Of a stretch of 64,000 nucleotides of DNA, positions 6,985 to 16,281 are shown piece by piece. Each line of letters opens with the position of its first letter. Within the stretch, counting starts at the first letter, position 1. The translations under genes and the position numbers were made by a program. The notes beneath the pieces are model-generated. The model worked only from the letters and a program-made list of their open reading frames with translations. It searched no databases and was not told where the DNA came from. The stretch covers positions 2,396,501 to 2,460,500 of the forward strand of contig NZ_CP022203.1 in assembly GCF_002305895.1 (NCBI RefSeq), in the 5' to 3' direction. The DNA comes from Corallococcus macrosporus DSM 14697 (GTDB taxonomy: Bacteria; Myxococcota; Myxococcia; Myxococcales; Myxococcaceae).

Positions 6985-9060
6985 ATGGACCTCTCGAAGC
7001 TCAATCCTCCGCAGCGCGAGGCCGTGGTCACCCTGGAGGGGCCGCTCCTCGTGCTTGCAGGCGCTGGCAGCGGCAAGACTCGCGTCATCACCCACCGCAT
7101 CGTCCACCTGCTCAATGAGCGGCCGGGCCTCATCATGGCCCGCAACATCCTGGCGGTGACCTTCACCAACAAGGCCGCCACGGAGATGAAGGAGCGCCTG
7201 GTCCACATGGCGGGGCCCCGGGCGCAGGGCGTGCTGGTCTGCACCTTCCACGCCTTTGGCGCGGAGATGCTCCGCGAGGACATCCACCGGCTGGGCTGGC
7301 CCAGGAAGTTCGCCATCGCGGACATGGGCGACCAGCTCGCCAACATCCGGCGCGCCATGCGCGAGCACAAGATCGACGACCGCGCCTTCGACGCGCGCAA
7401 GGTGCTCACGCTCATCTCCAAGGCGAAGAACTCCGGCAAGGCGCCGGAGCCCAAGCCGGAGGGGATTGGGGATGACTACGACCTCATCACCCACCTGGTG
7501 TACCCGGACTACCAGCTCTCGCTGAAGGCGCAGGGCTCGGTGGACTTCGACGACCTGCTCCTGCTCCCCGCGCGCCTGCTGCGCGAGCACCCGGACCTCT
7601 ACGAGAAGTACACCCGGCGCTTCCGCTACCTGCTGGTGGACGAGTTCCAGGACACCAACACCGCGCAGCTGGAGCTCCTGAAGCTCTTGGCCGGCCGCTC
7701 CCGCAACGTGTGCGCGGTGGGTGACGACGACCAGTGCATCTATTCGTGGCGCGGCGCGGAGGTGCGCAACATCCTGGACTTCGACCGCCTCTTCCCGGGC
7801 GGGAAGGAAGTGCGCCTGGAGCAGAACTACCGCTCCGTGCAGACGGTGCTGGACGCGGCCAACGCCGTCATCGCGAAGAACCCCGAGCGCAAGGCCAAGC
7901 AGATGTGGACCGACCGCAAGGGGGGCACGAAGGTGAAGGTGGTGACGTGCCCCAATGACGAGGAGGAGGCCCGCTTCGTCGCGCACGAAATCCAGAAGCA
8001 CATGGCCCTGGGCATCTCCGCGGATGACATCGCGGTGCTCTACCGGACCAACGGCCAGTCCCGTCCCATCGAGGAGATGCTGCGGGAGAAGAACATCGGC
8101 TACGAGGTCGTGGGCGGCAGCGAGTTCTTCGACCGGCGCGAGGTGAAGGACGTCATCGCGTACTTCAAGGTCATCGTGAACAAGCTGGACGAAATCTCCC
8201 TCCTGCGAATCGTCAACGTGCCCTCGCGGGGCATTGGCGACGTGACGATGGAGCGCCTGAGCGTCCACGCGCGGGGCGAGGGCGTCACGCTGTGGACGGT
8301 GATGAAGAAGGCCGCCGACTACGAGGACCTGCCGCCCGGGGCCGGCGCCCGGGTGCTGGACTTCGTGGAGATGGTGGAGCGCTACCGCGCCGCGTACGAG
8401 CACGGCCAGCTGGCCAACGTGACGCGCAAGCTGCTGGAGGAGATTGGCTTCCGCGAGGCCACCCGCGCCCACGCCACCAGCGCCACCGCCGCGGACAAGA
8501 AGCTCAAGGGCGTGGACGGCGTGCTCAACTCCCTGGAGAACTTCGAGAAGCGCGAAGGCCCCAAGGCGAGCCTGCTGACGTACCTCAACCGCCTGAGCCT
8601 GGACACCCGGCAGGAGGAAGAGGAGGTGCCGGGCGCCAACCGCCGCGTCACCCTGATGACGGTGCACGCCTCCAAGGGCCTGGAGTACCGGCTCGTCTTC
8701 TTCATCGGCATGGAGGAGGACCTGATGCCCCACGGGGGCATGCAGGGCGAGGCGCAGAACCTCGAGGAGGAGCGCCGCCTCTGCTACGTGGGCATCACCC
8801 GCGCCAAGGAGGTGCTCTACCTCACCCGCGCGGCCACCCGCGTGAAGCGCGGCAAGGAGGTGCCCCGCACGCCCTCGCGCTTCCTGGAGGACCTGCCGCC
8901 AGAGGTGATTGAGGTGATGGACATGGACGCGCCCCGCGAAGGGCCCCCCACCACCGAGGAGAAGAACTTCTTCGCCAACCTGAAGGAGCGCTTCAAGAAG
9001 CCCGCGGTTCCAGGCGGCCCTCCGGGCGGCGCCGGGCCGGCGGGGGGAGCGGCCAGGTAG
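6985..9060 (+). CDS. UvrD/PcrA/Rep-family ATP-dependent DNA helicase
   Basis: A 691-residue superfamily 1A helicase, 3'-5', acting in nucleotide excision or mismatch repair and in clearing proteins from DNA. Visible motifs in order: Q-motif region LNPPQREAV (residues 6-14), Walker A AGAGSGKT (25-32), Ia VTFTNKAATEM, II LVDEFQDTN (about 215-223), III GDDDQCIYSWRGA, IV QNYRS, V TVHASKGLEY and VI YVGITRAKEVLYL. The length is close to PcrA (about 720) and Rep. The C-terminus has a short Gly/Pro-rich tail rather than the Tudor-like PcrA tail, so Rep or UvrD cannot be separated here. Start ATG chosen where homology begins (MDLSKLNPPQ). Confidence 0.93.
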   Translation: MDLSKLNPPQREAVVTLEGPLLVLAGAGSGKTRVITHRIVHLLNERPGLIMARNILAVTFTNKAATEMKERLVHMAGPRAQGVLVCTFHAFGAEMLREDIHRLGWPRKFAIADMGDQLANIRRAMREHKIDDRAFDARKVLTLISKAKNSGKAPEPKPEGIGDDYDLITHLVYPDYQLSLKAQGSVDFDDLLLLPARLLREHPDLYEKYTRRFRYLLVDEFQDTNTAQLELLKLLAGRSRNVCAVGDDDQCIYSWRGAEVRNILDFDRLFPGGKEVRLEQNYRSVQTVLDAANAVIAKNPERKAKQMWTDRKGGTKVKVVTCPNDEEEARFVAHEIQKHMALGISADDIAVLYRTNGQSRPIEEMLREKNIGYEVVGGSEFFDRREVKDVIAYFKVIVNKLDEISLLRIVNVPSRGIGDVTMERLSVHARGEGVTLWTVMKKAADYEDLPPGAGARVLDFVEMVERYRAAYEHGQLANVTRKLLEEIGFREATRAHATSATAADKKLKGVDGVLNSLENFEKREGPKASLLTYLNRLSLDTRQEEEEVPGANRRVTLMTVHASKGLEYRLVFFIGMEEDLMPHGGMQGEAQNLEEERRLCYVGITRAKEVLYLTRAATRVKRGKEVPRTPSRFLEDLPPEVIEVMDMDAPREGPPTTEEKNFFANLKERFKKPAVPGGPPGGAGPAGGAAR

Positions 9061-9131
9061 GCGCTGGCCCGCTTTCCGGGATGTTCCGGCGGGGGAGGGC
9101 GGGGAATCCGGACGCCTGGTGCGGTGTGACC

Positions 9132-9160
9132 TTGACTTGATCCTCCACACCCACTAGGAC
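9132..9160 (+). promoter_or_regulatory. candidate promoter for rplM-rpsI
   Basis: TTGACT at 9132-9137 and TAGGAC at 9155-9160 are separated by 17 bases, in a 214-base gap before rplM. The -35 is good and the -10 is weak. The leader of about 105 bases after it could hold ribosomal-protein feedback control, but I see no clear structure. Confidence 0.45.
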
Positions 9161-9274
9161 GGTCGGCCTTTCCGGGCCTCCGTGAAGTTTTCACGGTCGA
9201 CCCGCGGTTGATAAAGCACGAGCAGCGGTCCCTGGAATGCACACGGCGGCCGCGAGAAGTCTGGAGTGCACGAA

Positions 9275-9721
9275 ATGTCGCAGAAGACCTACAGCGCGAA
9301 GGCTGGGGACATCAAGCGCCAGTGGCACGTCATCGACGTGTCCGACAAGGTGCTGGGCCGCGCGGCGAGCCAGATTGCCACCCTCCTGAAGGGCAAGCAC
9401 AAGGCCATCTACACGCCGTCCATGGACACGGGCGACCACGTGGTCGTCATCAACGCCGAAAAGGTGAAGGTGACGGGCACGAAGGAGCAGGACAAGATGT
9501 ACTACCGGCACCCGTTCGCGGGTTTCCCGGGCGCCCTGAAGATCACCAACCTGGAGAAGCTCCGCCAGCGTCACCCCGAGGACATCATCATCAACGCCGT
9601 GCGGCGCATGCTTCCGCGCAACGCGCTCGGCCGCCAGATGATGACGAAGCTGAAGGTCTACGCAGGTGACACGCACCCGCACGCGGCCCAGAAGCCCTCC
9701 GCGTTCGAGGTCGAGGCGTAA
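9275..9721 (+). CDS. rplM: 50S ribosomal protein L13
   Basis: A 148-residue L13, an early-assembly protein of the large ribosomal subunit that binds 23S rRNA. The sequence carries the family core ([19 protein letters not shown], the [20 protein letters not shown] stretch and [13 protein letters not shown]). The ATG at 9275 is preferred over an in-frame GTG at 9266 because the GGAG ribosome-binding site at 9263-9266 is correctly spaced for the ATG. The length matches L13 (about 142-150). It forms the classic two-gene operon with rpsI, which begins 14 bases after its stop. Confidence 0.97.
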   Translation: MSQKTYSAKAGDIKRQWHVIDVSDKVLGRAASQIATLLKGKHKAIYTPSMDTGDHVVVINAEKVKVTGTKEQDKMYYRHPFAGFPGALKITNLEKLRQRHPEDIIINAVRRMLPRNALGRQMMTKLKVYAGDTHPHAAQKPSAFEVEA

Positions 9722-9735
9722 GGGAGACAACGTCC

Positions 9736-10137
9736 ATGCCCATCCACCAAGAGCTCGGTTTCTACGCCACCGGCCGCCGCAAGGAGGCCACCGCCCGCGT
9801 CTGGATTCGTCCTGGCACTGGCCTCGTCACCATCAACGGCCGCGAGCTGAACGCGTACTTCGGCCGTGAGACGTCCAAGATGATCCTCAACCAGCCCCTC
9901 GAGATCCTCGAGCAGAAGGGCAAGGTTGACGTCACGGTCAACGTCAAGGGTGGCGGTCTCTCCGGCCAGGCCGGCGCCATCCGCCACGGCATCGCCCGGG
10001 CGCTGTGCTCCTTCAACCCGGAGTTCCGTCCGGCGCTGAAGAAGGCCGGCTTCCTCACCCGCGATGCTCGCGCGGTCGAGCGCAAGAAGTACGGTCAGCC
10101 GGGCGCGCGTCGCCGGTTCCAGTTCTCCAAGCGCTAA
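9736..10137 (+). CDS. rpsI: 30S ribosomal protein S9
   Basis: A 133-residue S9 of the small ribosomal subunit, whose basic tail reaches toward the P-site tRNA. The sequence shows [13 protein letters not shown] at the N-terminus, the [19 protein letters not shown] core and the conserved basic C-terminal tail ending [16 protein letters not shown]; the terminal SKR is the universal P-site contact. A GGGAGA ribosome-binding site precedes the ATG. It is the second gene of the rplM-rpsI operon. The pilT paralogue begins 133 bases downstream. Confidence 0.97.
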   Translation: MPIHQELGFYATGRRKEATARVWIRPGTGLVTINGRELNAYFGRETSKMILNQPLEILEQKGKVDVTVNVKGGGLSGQAGAIRHGIARALCSFNPEFRPALKKAGFLTRDARAVERKKYGQPGARRRFQFSKR

Positions 10138-10270
10138 GCGGTCCGCTCAGCAGCTCGGTTGTCCCACGCGGCGGGGGTCCTCATCCGAGGGCCTCCGCCG
10201 ATGTGTTTTTCGGGGTCCATCACGCCCCATCGCATGCATGCGCGAGCGTCTGGTAGCATTCACGCCGCTC

Positions 10271-11680
10271 ATGGAACTCAACGAGATCCTCCAGATCGCC
10301 CTGCGTGGCGGTGCCTCCGACATTCATCTCAAGGCAGGCCTGCCGCCCATGTTCCGCGTGGACGGCTCGCTGGTTCCGCTGAAGGACGGCCGCCGCCTCC
10401 CTCCCGAGGAGGTGGCGCGCATGGCCTTCGGCATCATGAACGAGTTCCAGAAGGAGAAGTTCAAGGCGAGCAACGAGGTGGACCTCGCCTACGGCGTGCC
10501 GGGGCTCGGGCGCTTCCGTGTGAATGTCTTCCAGCAGCGCGGCACGGTGGGCGCAGTGCTGCGCGTCATCCCCTTCAAGGTGATGACCATCCAGGACCTG
10601 CTGCTGCCCCAGATTCTCGCCAAGATTTGCGGCGAGGAGCGCGGCCTGGTGCTGGTGACGGGCACCACGGGCTCCGGCAAGTCCACCACGCTGGCGGCGA
10701 TGATCGACCACATCAACGCCAACGAGACCAGCCACATCATGACGATTGAGGACCCCATCGAGTTCCTCATTCGCGACAAGCGCTCCATCGTGAACCAGCG
10801 CGAGGTGGGCGTGGACACGATGAGCTTCGCGCAGGCGCTCAAGAGCGCGCTGCGCCAGGACCCGGACGTCATCCTCGTGGGCGAAATGCGTGACCACGAG
10901 ACGATTGAGACGGCGCTCCACGCCGCGGAGACGGGCCACCTGGTGATGTCCACGCTGCACACGCTGGACGCCACGGAGACCATCAACCGCATCGTCTCCG
11001 CCTTCCCGCCGCACCAGCAGAAGCAGGTGCGTCTGCAGTTGGCCAGCGTGCTCAAGGGCGTGGTGTCCCAGCGGCTGGTGCCGCGCGCGGACGGCAAGGG
11101 CCGCGTGGCCGCCGTGGAGGTGCTGCGCGTCACGGCCCGCGTGCGAGAGATGATTGAAGACAAGGACCGCACGAAGGAGATCCACGACGCCATTGCCCAG
11201 GGCACGGATACGTACGGGATGCAGACCTTCGACCAGTCGCTGATGAGCCTGGTGCGGCAGGGGCTCGTCACCTACGAGGAGGCCCACCGGCAGGCCACCA
11301 ACCCGGACGACTTCGCGCTGCGCTTCTCCGGCATCAGCGGCACGTCCGACTCCAAGTGGGACAACTTCGACTCCAAGCCCGGCGAGTCGCGGCCCATCCC
11401 GGGCTCCTCGGCGTTCGCGCAGAAGGGGGCGCCCACGGGGGTTCCGGCGCCGCAGGCCGCGCCCGCTCCGGCGCCCATGGCGCAGCCCATGCGTCCGGGG
11501 GCTCCGGCGCCCCAGCAGATGCGCCCGGGGGCTCCGCCGCCGCAGGCCATGCGTCCGGGGGCTCCGGCCGGCGCTCCCATGGGGCGCCCCATGGCGCCTC
11601 CCGCCGCGCGCCCACCCGCGCCCGCGCCGGCACCCGCCGCGGCCGGTGGGGACGACGACTTCCAGATCGAGCGCTTCTAG
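10271..11680 (+). CDS. PilT-type type IV pilus retraction ATPase paralogue with proline-rich tail
   Basis: A 469-residue secretion ATPase of the PilT/PilU family, hexameric cytoplasmic motors that depolymerise type IV pili. The N-terminal domain includes SDIHLKAGLPPMFR; the catalytic domain has Walker A GTTGSGKST, the Asp box, Walker B ILVGEMRDHETIETAL and the retraction-specific AETGHLVMSTLHT. Ordinary PilT ends at about residue 345-370. Here residues 375 to the end add a Pro/Ala/Gly/Met-rich tail with repeated MRPGAP units and a final DDDFQIERF. The gene sits after rpsI and not in a pil cluster, so it is probably one of several myxobacterial PilT paralogues. The canonical pilT symbol is withheld for that reason. 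Confidence 0.88.
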   Translation: MELNEILQIALRGGASDIHLKAGLPPMFRVDGSLVPLKDGRRLPPEEVARMAFGIMNEFQKEKFKASNEVDLAYGVPGLGRFRVNVFQQRGTVGAVLRVIPFKVMTIQDLLLPQILAKICGEERGLVLVTGTTGSGKSTTLAAMIDHINANETSHIMTIEDPIEFLIRDKRSIVNQREVGVDTMSFAQALKSALRQDPDVILVGEMRDHETIETALHAAETGHLVMSTLHTLDATETINRIVSAFPPHQQKQVRLQLASVLKGVVSQRLVPRADGKGRVAAVEVLRVTARVREMIEDKDRTKEIHDAIAQGTDTYGMQTFDQSLMSLVRQGLVTYEEAHRQATNPDDFALRFSGISGTSDSKWDNFDSKPGESRPIPGSSAFAQKGAPTGVPAPQAAPAPAPMAQPMRPGAPAPQQMRPGAPPPQAMRPGAPAGAPMGRPMAPPAARPPAPAPAPAAAGGDDDFQIERF

Positions 11681-11740
11681 GGGCCTGCCCGTCCCGCCGG
11701 CACACGCGGCCGGCGGGGCAGGGCGCCAGGGCCCCACCGT

Positions 11741-12478
11741 CTACGCGTCGTCCTCACCCAGCAGCGCGCGCAGCCGGGACAGGCGGATGGGGCCGATGAG
11801 GCCCTCCTTGGAGAGCGCCTGGAGCAGCTGCGCGGTGGCCTGCACCTTGGCCTCCTGCTCCTCCTCGGGCCGGTCCACCACCTCCGCGTCGAGCACGGCC
11901 TCCATGTGCTCCGGGTTGATGGGCGCGGGCCCCTCCGACCACGCGATGTCGAAGAGGGCGCGGGCCATGCCCTCGCGCACCTTCCGCTCCGCGTCGTTGG
12001 CGGCGGCCTTCACGAAGGTGAGGAAGAGCGCGTCCACCGCCTCCTTGGTGAGCGCGGCCAGCGCGGGCACCTCGCCCAGCGCCTCCTTCACGTATTCGCT
12101 GTCGAACGCGTCCACGTCCTGCTCGTAGCCGAAGGCCTCCTCCAGGAGGATGGAGGCCAGGAAGGCGTCCGTCTCCTCCGGGCTGGCGCCTTCCTCGGCC
12201 AGGGCCTCGCGGGCCTTCTTCGTGGGCTCGGCCAGGGTGGCGTCCTGGTCCAGCGCGCGGACCGCGGCGTGCGCGGCCAGCAGCACCAGCGAGGCCTGGG
12301 CGTCGGTGGACAGGGTGCGGCCCCCCACGCCCAGCAGCACGGCCTTGTGCTTCGGGTTCGCGGAGGCGGCGTCGGTGAAGGCCTGCTCTTCGGCGGACAG
12401 CGCTCCTCCGGACTGCTGCTTGTGGAGCGTTTCCCGAGCGGCGTCGGCGGCGAGGAAGCGGGCGAGGACGGGGTGCAT
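11741..12478 (-). CDS. hypothetical acidic helical protein
   Basis: A 245-residue protein that I do not recognise. It is acidic, predicted to be mostly alpha-helical, with no signal peptide and no membrane segment; cysteine is absent. The ATG at 12478 is used; a GTG at 12496 would add six residues and neither has a clear ribosome-binding site. Conserved-looking stretches include EEAFGYEQDVDAFDSEY and the C-terminal GPIRLSRLRALLGEDD. The gene is divergent from recX with about 35 bases between starts and convergent with the pilT paralogue. Codon use is typical, so it is likely a real gene. Confidence 0.7.
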   Translation of the reverse strand: MHPVLARFLAADAARETLHKQQSGGALSAEEQAFTDAASANPKHKAVLLGVGGRTLSTDAQASLVLLAAHAAVRALDQDATLAEPTKKAREALAEEGASPEETDAFLASILLEEAFGYEQDVDAFDSEYVKEALGEVPALAALTKEAVDALFLTFVKAAANDAERKVREGMARALFDIAWSEGPAPINPEHMEAVLDAEVVDRPEEEQEAKVQATAQLLQALSKEGLIGPIRLSRLRALLGEDDA

Positions 12479-12513
12479 GGCCGCGCCTGTTACCACATGC
12501 TAGGTATCCCGCC

Positions 12514-13020
12514 ATGCCTCCGGAGGATGAAGGGCCCGACGCTGTTCGCCGTGCCACGGACGCGTGCCTGAAGCTCCTGTCCATGCGCGGGCGCAGCCGC
12601 CGGGAGCTGGAGCAGGCCCTGGCCCGGAAGGGCTTCACCGAAGCGGTGTCCGAAGCCGCGCTCGCCCGCGTGAAGGACTGGGGCTACCTGGACGACGAGC
12701 GCTTCGCGCGGGAGCGGGCCACCCTGCTCCTGGGGCGGGGCCGGCTGGGGCCCCAGGCGGTGGCGCACCGGCTGCGGGCGCACGGGCTGGAGGAGGGGAC
12801 GGCCCAGCAGGCCATCTCCGAGGCGAGCGACGTGGTGGCCTTCGACGCGCTGGCCACGGCCCGCGCGGTGCTGGAGAAGCGGGGGCTGCTCGGCCGTCCG
12901 CTGGGGGCCCGGGAGCGGGCCCGCGCAGGACGGCTCCTGGACAGCCGGGGCTTCTCGGAGGACGTCATCCACCGGTTGCTCGGTGAAGCTTCGCTGGACC
13001 CCTCGGGGCCGGAGGAATAG
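12514..13020 (+). CDS. recX: regulatory protein RecX
   Basis: A 168-residue RecX, which caps RecA filaments and inhibits recombinase and co-protease activity. The three tandem three-helix repeats are visible: ACLKLLSMRGRSRRELEQAL followed by KGFTEAVSEAALARV, the hallmark LDDERFARERATLLL, RLRAHGLEEGTAQQAI, and a third repeat to the end. The length matches the family (about 150-170). recA is not within the window, unlike the recA-recX operons of many bacteria. bamD starts 10 bases after the stop, so the two may be co-transcribed. Confidence 0.9.
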   Translation: MPPEDEGPDAVRRATDACLKLLSMRGRSRRELEQALARKGFTEAVSEAALARVKDWGYLDDERFARERATLLLGRGRLGPQAVAHRLRAHGLEEGTAQQAISEASDVVAFDALATARAVLEKRGLLGRPLGARERARAGRLLDSRGFSEDVIHRLLGEASLDPSGPEE

Positions 13021-13030
13021 CGTGGTGGGG

Positions 13031-13807
13031 ATGCGTTCCGCCGTCGCCTTCCTGTCCGCCTTCCTGTTGTTCGGTACCGGCTGCACCGCCCTCACTCAGG
13101 GCCAGGCCGGCGAGCCTGACTACGCCGCCGTGGCCGATGAGAACCTCCGGCTCGGCGCCGAGGCCCTGGAGAACAAGGACTTCCTCCGCGCCCAGAAGTA
13201 CTTCGAGTACGTCCGGACGAAGTTCCCCTACCAGGAGGCCGCCCGCGAGGCCGAGCTGAAGCTGGCCGACGTGGACTTCGAGCGCGAGGCCTTCCCCGAG
13301 GCCAAGGAGCAGTACCAGGCCTTCATCAAGCTCCACCCCACGCACGCCAAGGTGGACTACGCCGCCTTCCAGTCCGCCATGACGCACGTGCGGGCCTACC
13401 CCTCCGAGTTCTTCGCCCTGCCGCCCTCCAACGAGAAGGACCAGGGCGAGATCCGCTCCGCGCTGGTGGCCATGCAGGAGTTCCTCCGACAGTACCCGCA
13501 GTCCCAGTACGTGCCGGACGCGAAGGAGCACCTGGAGGACGCCCGGCGGCGGCTCGCCTCGCACGAGCTGTACGCGGCCCACTTCTACCAGCAGCGCGAG
13601 CGCTGGAAGGCCGTGGCCCAGCGCCTGGAGGGCCTGCTGCGCCATTACCCGGGCACGGAGTTCGAGGAGGAGGCCCTCTTCGATCTGCACGAGGCCTATG
13701 TGAAGCTGAATGACACCGCCAAGGCGCAGGACACGCTGCGCCAGGTGCTGCGGCGGCTCCCCGGCACGCCCGCCGCGGAGCGCGCCCAGCGCATGCTGGG
13801 CTCGTGA
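13031..13807 (+). CDS. bamD: outer membrane assembly lipoprotein BamD-like
   Basis: A 258-residue BamD/YfiO-type lipoprotein, the essential TPR partner of BamA in folding outer-membrane proteins, anchored in the outer membrane on the periplasmic side. The signal MRSAVAFLSAFLLFGTGC places the lipidated Cys at 18. TPR-like repeats follow: ENKDFLRAQKYFEYVRTKFP, PEAKEQYQAFIKLHP and RHYPGTEFEEEALFDLHEAY. The length is close to E. coli BamD (245). The ATG at 13031 gives the signal peptide directly. The next gene overlaps its stop codon by GTGA. Confidence 0.85.
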   Translation: MRSAVAFLSAFLLFGTGCTALTQGQAGEPDYAAVADENLRLGAEALENKDFLRAQKYFEYVRTKFPYQEAAREAELKLADVDFEREAFPEAKEQYQAFIKLHPTHAKVDYAAFQSAMTHVRAYPSEFFALPPSNEKDQGEIRSALVAMQEFLRQYPQSQYVPDAKEHLEDARRRLASHELYAAHFYQQRERWKAVAQRLEGLLRHYPGTEFEEEALFDLHEAYVKLNDTAKAQDTLRQVLRRLPGTPAAERAQRMLGS

Positions 13808-14508
13808 GCACGACCCAGGACTGGAGCCGCTTCGGAGGCGGCCTCATCGTCTTCCTGGCGCTGGGCGCCACCCTGGCCTTGTTCATCCCGCGCTTCCTGG
13901 GCGCGGCCGCCGGGCCCGAGCTGGAAATCATCACCGCCCTCAAGGAGACGGAGTCCAGCAGCCTGTGGCTGCCGGTGCGCGGCGCGCCTCAACCCCTGAA
14001 GTCCCAGAAGCACCGCTTCGCCCGCATCACCGTCAACGTGGCGCCCGGCGGACAGCGGGCGGAGGCGCACGCGACGCTCGACTTCGAGGGCACCCTGGGC
14101 GACACCCGGGTGGGCACGGCGGGCGTGGAGCGAGTACCCTTCGTGGTGCGGGGTGGCAAGTGGGTGCCGGAGACGACGGCGGCGCCCCGGCTCCAGGCCG
14201 TGGTGACGGCGCTGGAGTCCCGGCGCAGGGCGCTCCAGGCGGCGGACGCCGAAGGGCTGGAGCGGCTCGCGGGGCCGGACACGCCCGGGCCAGGCGGGCC
14301 GGAGTGGGCGCGGTTGCGGCAGGTCCGGGCGCGGGCCTACCAGGTGGAGGCGTGGTACGTCCGGCTGGAGCGGGACGACGCGGTGGTGACGGAGCATTGG
14401 CGCCTGCGGGGGGCGCTGCCGGCGAAGCCGGTGGATACCCGAGGCGAGCGGCGCCTCTTGTTGTCATTCAGTGGTGATGAATTCTTGTTTTCTCCCAGCC
14501 TCATGTAG
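13804..14508 (+). CDS. single-pass membrane protein of unknown function
   Basis: A 234-residue protein starting at a GTG that overlaps the bamD stop codon (GTGA), a sign of translational coupling. Residues about 13-35 (GGLIVFLALGATLALFIPRFLG) form one membrane segment or an uncleaved signal; the rest should lie in the periplasm and is beta-rich, with a helical stretch near 140-160 (VVTALESRRRALQAADAEGLERLAG) followed by a domain like SnoaL/NTF2-type lipoprotein modules. I do not recognise a family with confidence. The tight coupling with bamD suggests an envelope role. Confidence 0.7.
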   Translation: MSTTQDWSRFGGGLIVFLALGATLALFIPRFLGAAAGPELEIITALKETESSSLWLPVRGAPQPLKSQKHRFARITVNVAPGGQRAEAHATLDFEGTLGDTRVGTAGVERVPFVVRGGKWVPETTAAPRLQAVVTALESRRRALQAADAEGLERLAGPDTPGPGGPEWARLRQVRARAYQVEAWYVRLERDDAVVTEHWRLRGALPAKPVDTRGERRLLLSFSGDEFLFSPSLM

Positions 14509-14547
14509 GCTAGCCGTCTCGGAGGCAGGGCCCTGGCGGGCCGATTC

Positions 14548-15270
14548 ATGGAAGAGCCCCTCAAGCAGCTACTGACCCTCGGGCGCGGCTACTTCGAGAA
14601 GAAGCAGTACGCGCAGGCCGAGCAATACCTCGCGAAGATCGTCGAGCAGAATCCGACGTTCGCGGACGTATTCAACATGCTCGGCATCATCTACCACGAC
14701 CAGGGGCAGTTCGCCCGGGCGCAGCGCGCGTTCGAATCCGCGCTGAAGCTGAACCCCGCCTACACAGAGGCGGCGCTCAACCTGGCCGTCATCTACAACG
14801 ACATGGGGAAGTACGCCGAGGCGAAGGAGGTCTACCAGGCCGCCCTCTCCCAGCAGAAAGGCGGCCCCGGCGAGCTCGACCCCTACGTCGAGAAGAAGAT
14901 CGCCAACATGTACGGCGAGATTGGCGACGTCTTCGCCTCCAGTGGCGTGTGGGCCAAGGCCATTGAAGAGTACCGGCGCGCGCTCGCGCTGTGTCCGCAG
15001 TTCGTGGACATCCGCCTCAAGCTGGGCAACGCCCTGCGCGACGCGGGTGACAACGCGGCGGCCCTCATCGAATACGAGCAGGTCATCGCCCAGAACCCGG
15101 CTTTCATTCCGGGACACATCCAGTATGGAGTCGCGCTGTACTCGGCCGGGCGGAGGGCGGAGGCGGTGCAGGTCTGGGAGGACGTGCTGGTGCGCAGCCC
15201 CGGCAACAAGAGCGCGCAGATGTACCTCAACCTGGTGAAGGACCCCGGCAAGGCGGAGCAGGCTGGCTGA
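14548..15270 (+). CDS. TPR-repeat protein
   Basis: A 240-residue protein built almost entirely of tetratricopeptide repeats, about five or six units, with clear consensus examples in RGYFEKKQYAQAEQYLAKIV, IIYHDQGQFARAQRAFESAL, VIYNDMGKYAEAKEVYQAAL and ALYSAGRRAEAVQVWEDVL. No signal peptide or lipobox is seen, so it is likely cytoplasmic. The FHA-PATAN gene begins 6 bases downstream, suggesting the two form one operon and perhaps one signalling or scaffold unit. The layout resembles myxobacterial motility TPR proteins such as Tgl, but Tgl is a lipoprotein and this is not. Confidence 0.83.
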   Translation: MEEPLKQLLTLGRGYFEKKQYAQAEQYLAKIVEQNPTFADVFNMLGIIYHDQGQFARAQRAFESALKLNPAYTEAALNLAVIYNDMGKYAEAKEVYQAALSQQKGGPGELDPYVEKKIANMYGEIGDVFASSGVWAKAIEEYRRALALCPQFVDIRLKLGNALRDAGDNAAALIEYEQVIAQNPAFIPGHIQYGVALYSAGRRAEAVQVWEDVLVRSPGNKSAQMYLNLVKDPGKAEQAG

Positions 15271-15275
15271 CGACC

Positions 15276-16214
15276 ATGGACACCCAAAAGACCTACGCCC
15301 TCAAGTTCATCTCAGGGAAGTACCAGGGCGGCGAATTCCCGCTGAAGGCGGACAAGCACATCGTCATCGGCCGCTCCAGTGAGCTGGACATGGTGCTCGT
15401 GGAGGACATGGTCTCCCGCAAGCACGCGCGCATCAGCTTCTCCGATGGGAGCATCACCATCGAGGACCTGGGCTCCACCAACGGCACCTTCGTCAACGGC
15501 GAGAAGGTGAAGCAGTCGCGCCTGAAGGAGGGCGACCGCATCCTGATTGGCACGTCCATCCTCAAGCTGGTGCACCAGGGCGCCGAGGGCGCCAGCGTGG
15601 ATGAGGGCACCGCCCGCCTGAAGCTGGAGGAGGCCGCCGCCGCCCAGGCCGCGCGGACCACCAACAAGGCCAGCTCCATGACGGGGAAGATTGAAGAGAT
15701 TCCCCTGCCGGACCTGCTCCAGCTCTTCCACACGTCCAAGAAGAACGGCGTGCTGGTGGTGCAGCGCAGCGACCAGGAAGGGCGCATCTACCTGCGCCAG
15801 GGCCGCGTGTACTACGCCGTCATCGGGGAGAACCACAGCCTGGGGCCGCAGAAGAGCTTCAACCGCATCATCACCTGGGAAGAGGGCGACTTCGAGCTGC
15901 GCCCGGCGGAGAACCAGGAGTTCATGGTGGAGCTGGACTCGTCCACCGAGGCGCTCCTCATGGACGCGCTCCGCCAGTTGGACGAAATCAAGCGCCTGCA
16001 GCCGAGCCTGCCGTCGGCGGATGCGCCGCTGGCGCTGGCCTCGCCGCTGACGCCGCCGCTCAAGGAGCTGGCGCCGGAGCTGCTGGACGTGCTCCAACTG
16101 GTGCACAACTACGGCACCCTGAACGCGGTGCTGGACCACGCGGACGCGGACGACGTCGTCACCGCCGAGGCCGTGGTGCAGCTCCTCAAGCGGGACTACA
16201 TCCGCGCGGCCTGA
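15276..16214 (+). CDS. FHA and PATAN (DUF4388) domain signalling protein
   Basis: A 312-residue cytoplasmic protein. Residues about 8-100 form an FHA domain that binds phosphothreonine, with the invariant residues present: GRSSELD (Gly32, Arg33, Ser34), SRKH (47-50) and GSTNGTFVNG (66-75). From about residue 130 a PATAN/DUF4388 domain follows (SMTGKIEEIPLPDLLQLFH, VLVVQRSDQEGRIYLRQGRV). A helical C-terminal segment ends the protein. Proteins with this architecture are expanded in myxobacteria and are thought to read Ser/Thr-kinase signals. Its upstream neighbour is a TPR protein with a 5-base gap. Confidence 0.88.
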   Translation: MDTQKTYALKFISGKYQGGEFPLKADKHIVIGRSSELDMVLVEDMVSRKHARISFSDGSITIEDLGSTNGTFVNGEKVKQSRLKEGDRILIGTSILKLVHQGAEGASVDEGTARLKLEEAAAAQAARTTNKASSMTGKIEEIPLPDLLQLFHTSKKNGVLVVQRSDQEGRIYLRQGRVYYAVIGENHSLGPQKSFNRIITWEEGDFELRPAENQEFMVELDSSTEALLMDALRQLDEIKRLQPSLPSADAPLALASPLTPPLKELAPELLDVLQLVHNYGTLNAVLDHADADDVVTAEAVVQLLKRDYIRAA

Positions 16215-16281
16215 GCGGTGAAATGGCCGGGCCCTCATTCCGGGGCCCGCGCCGGGACGGCGAGGCGCGGGGGAGCGGGCC

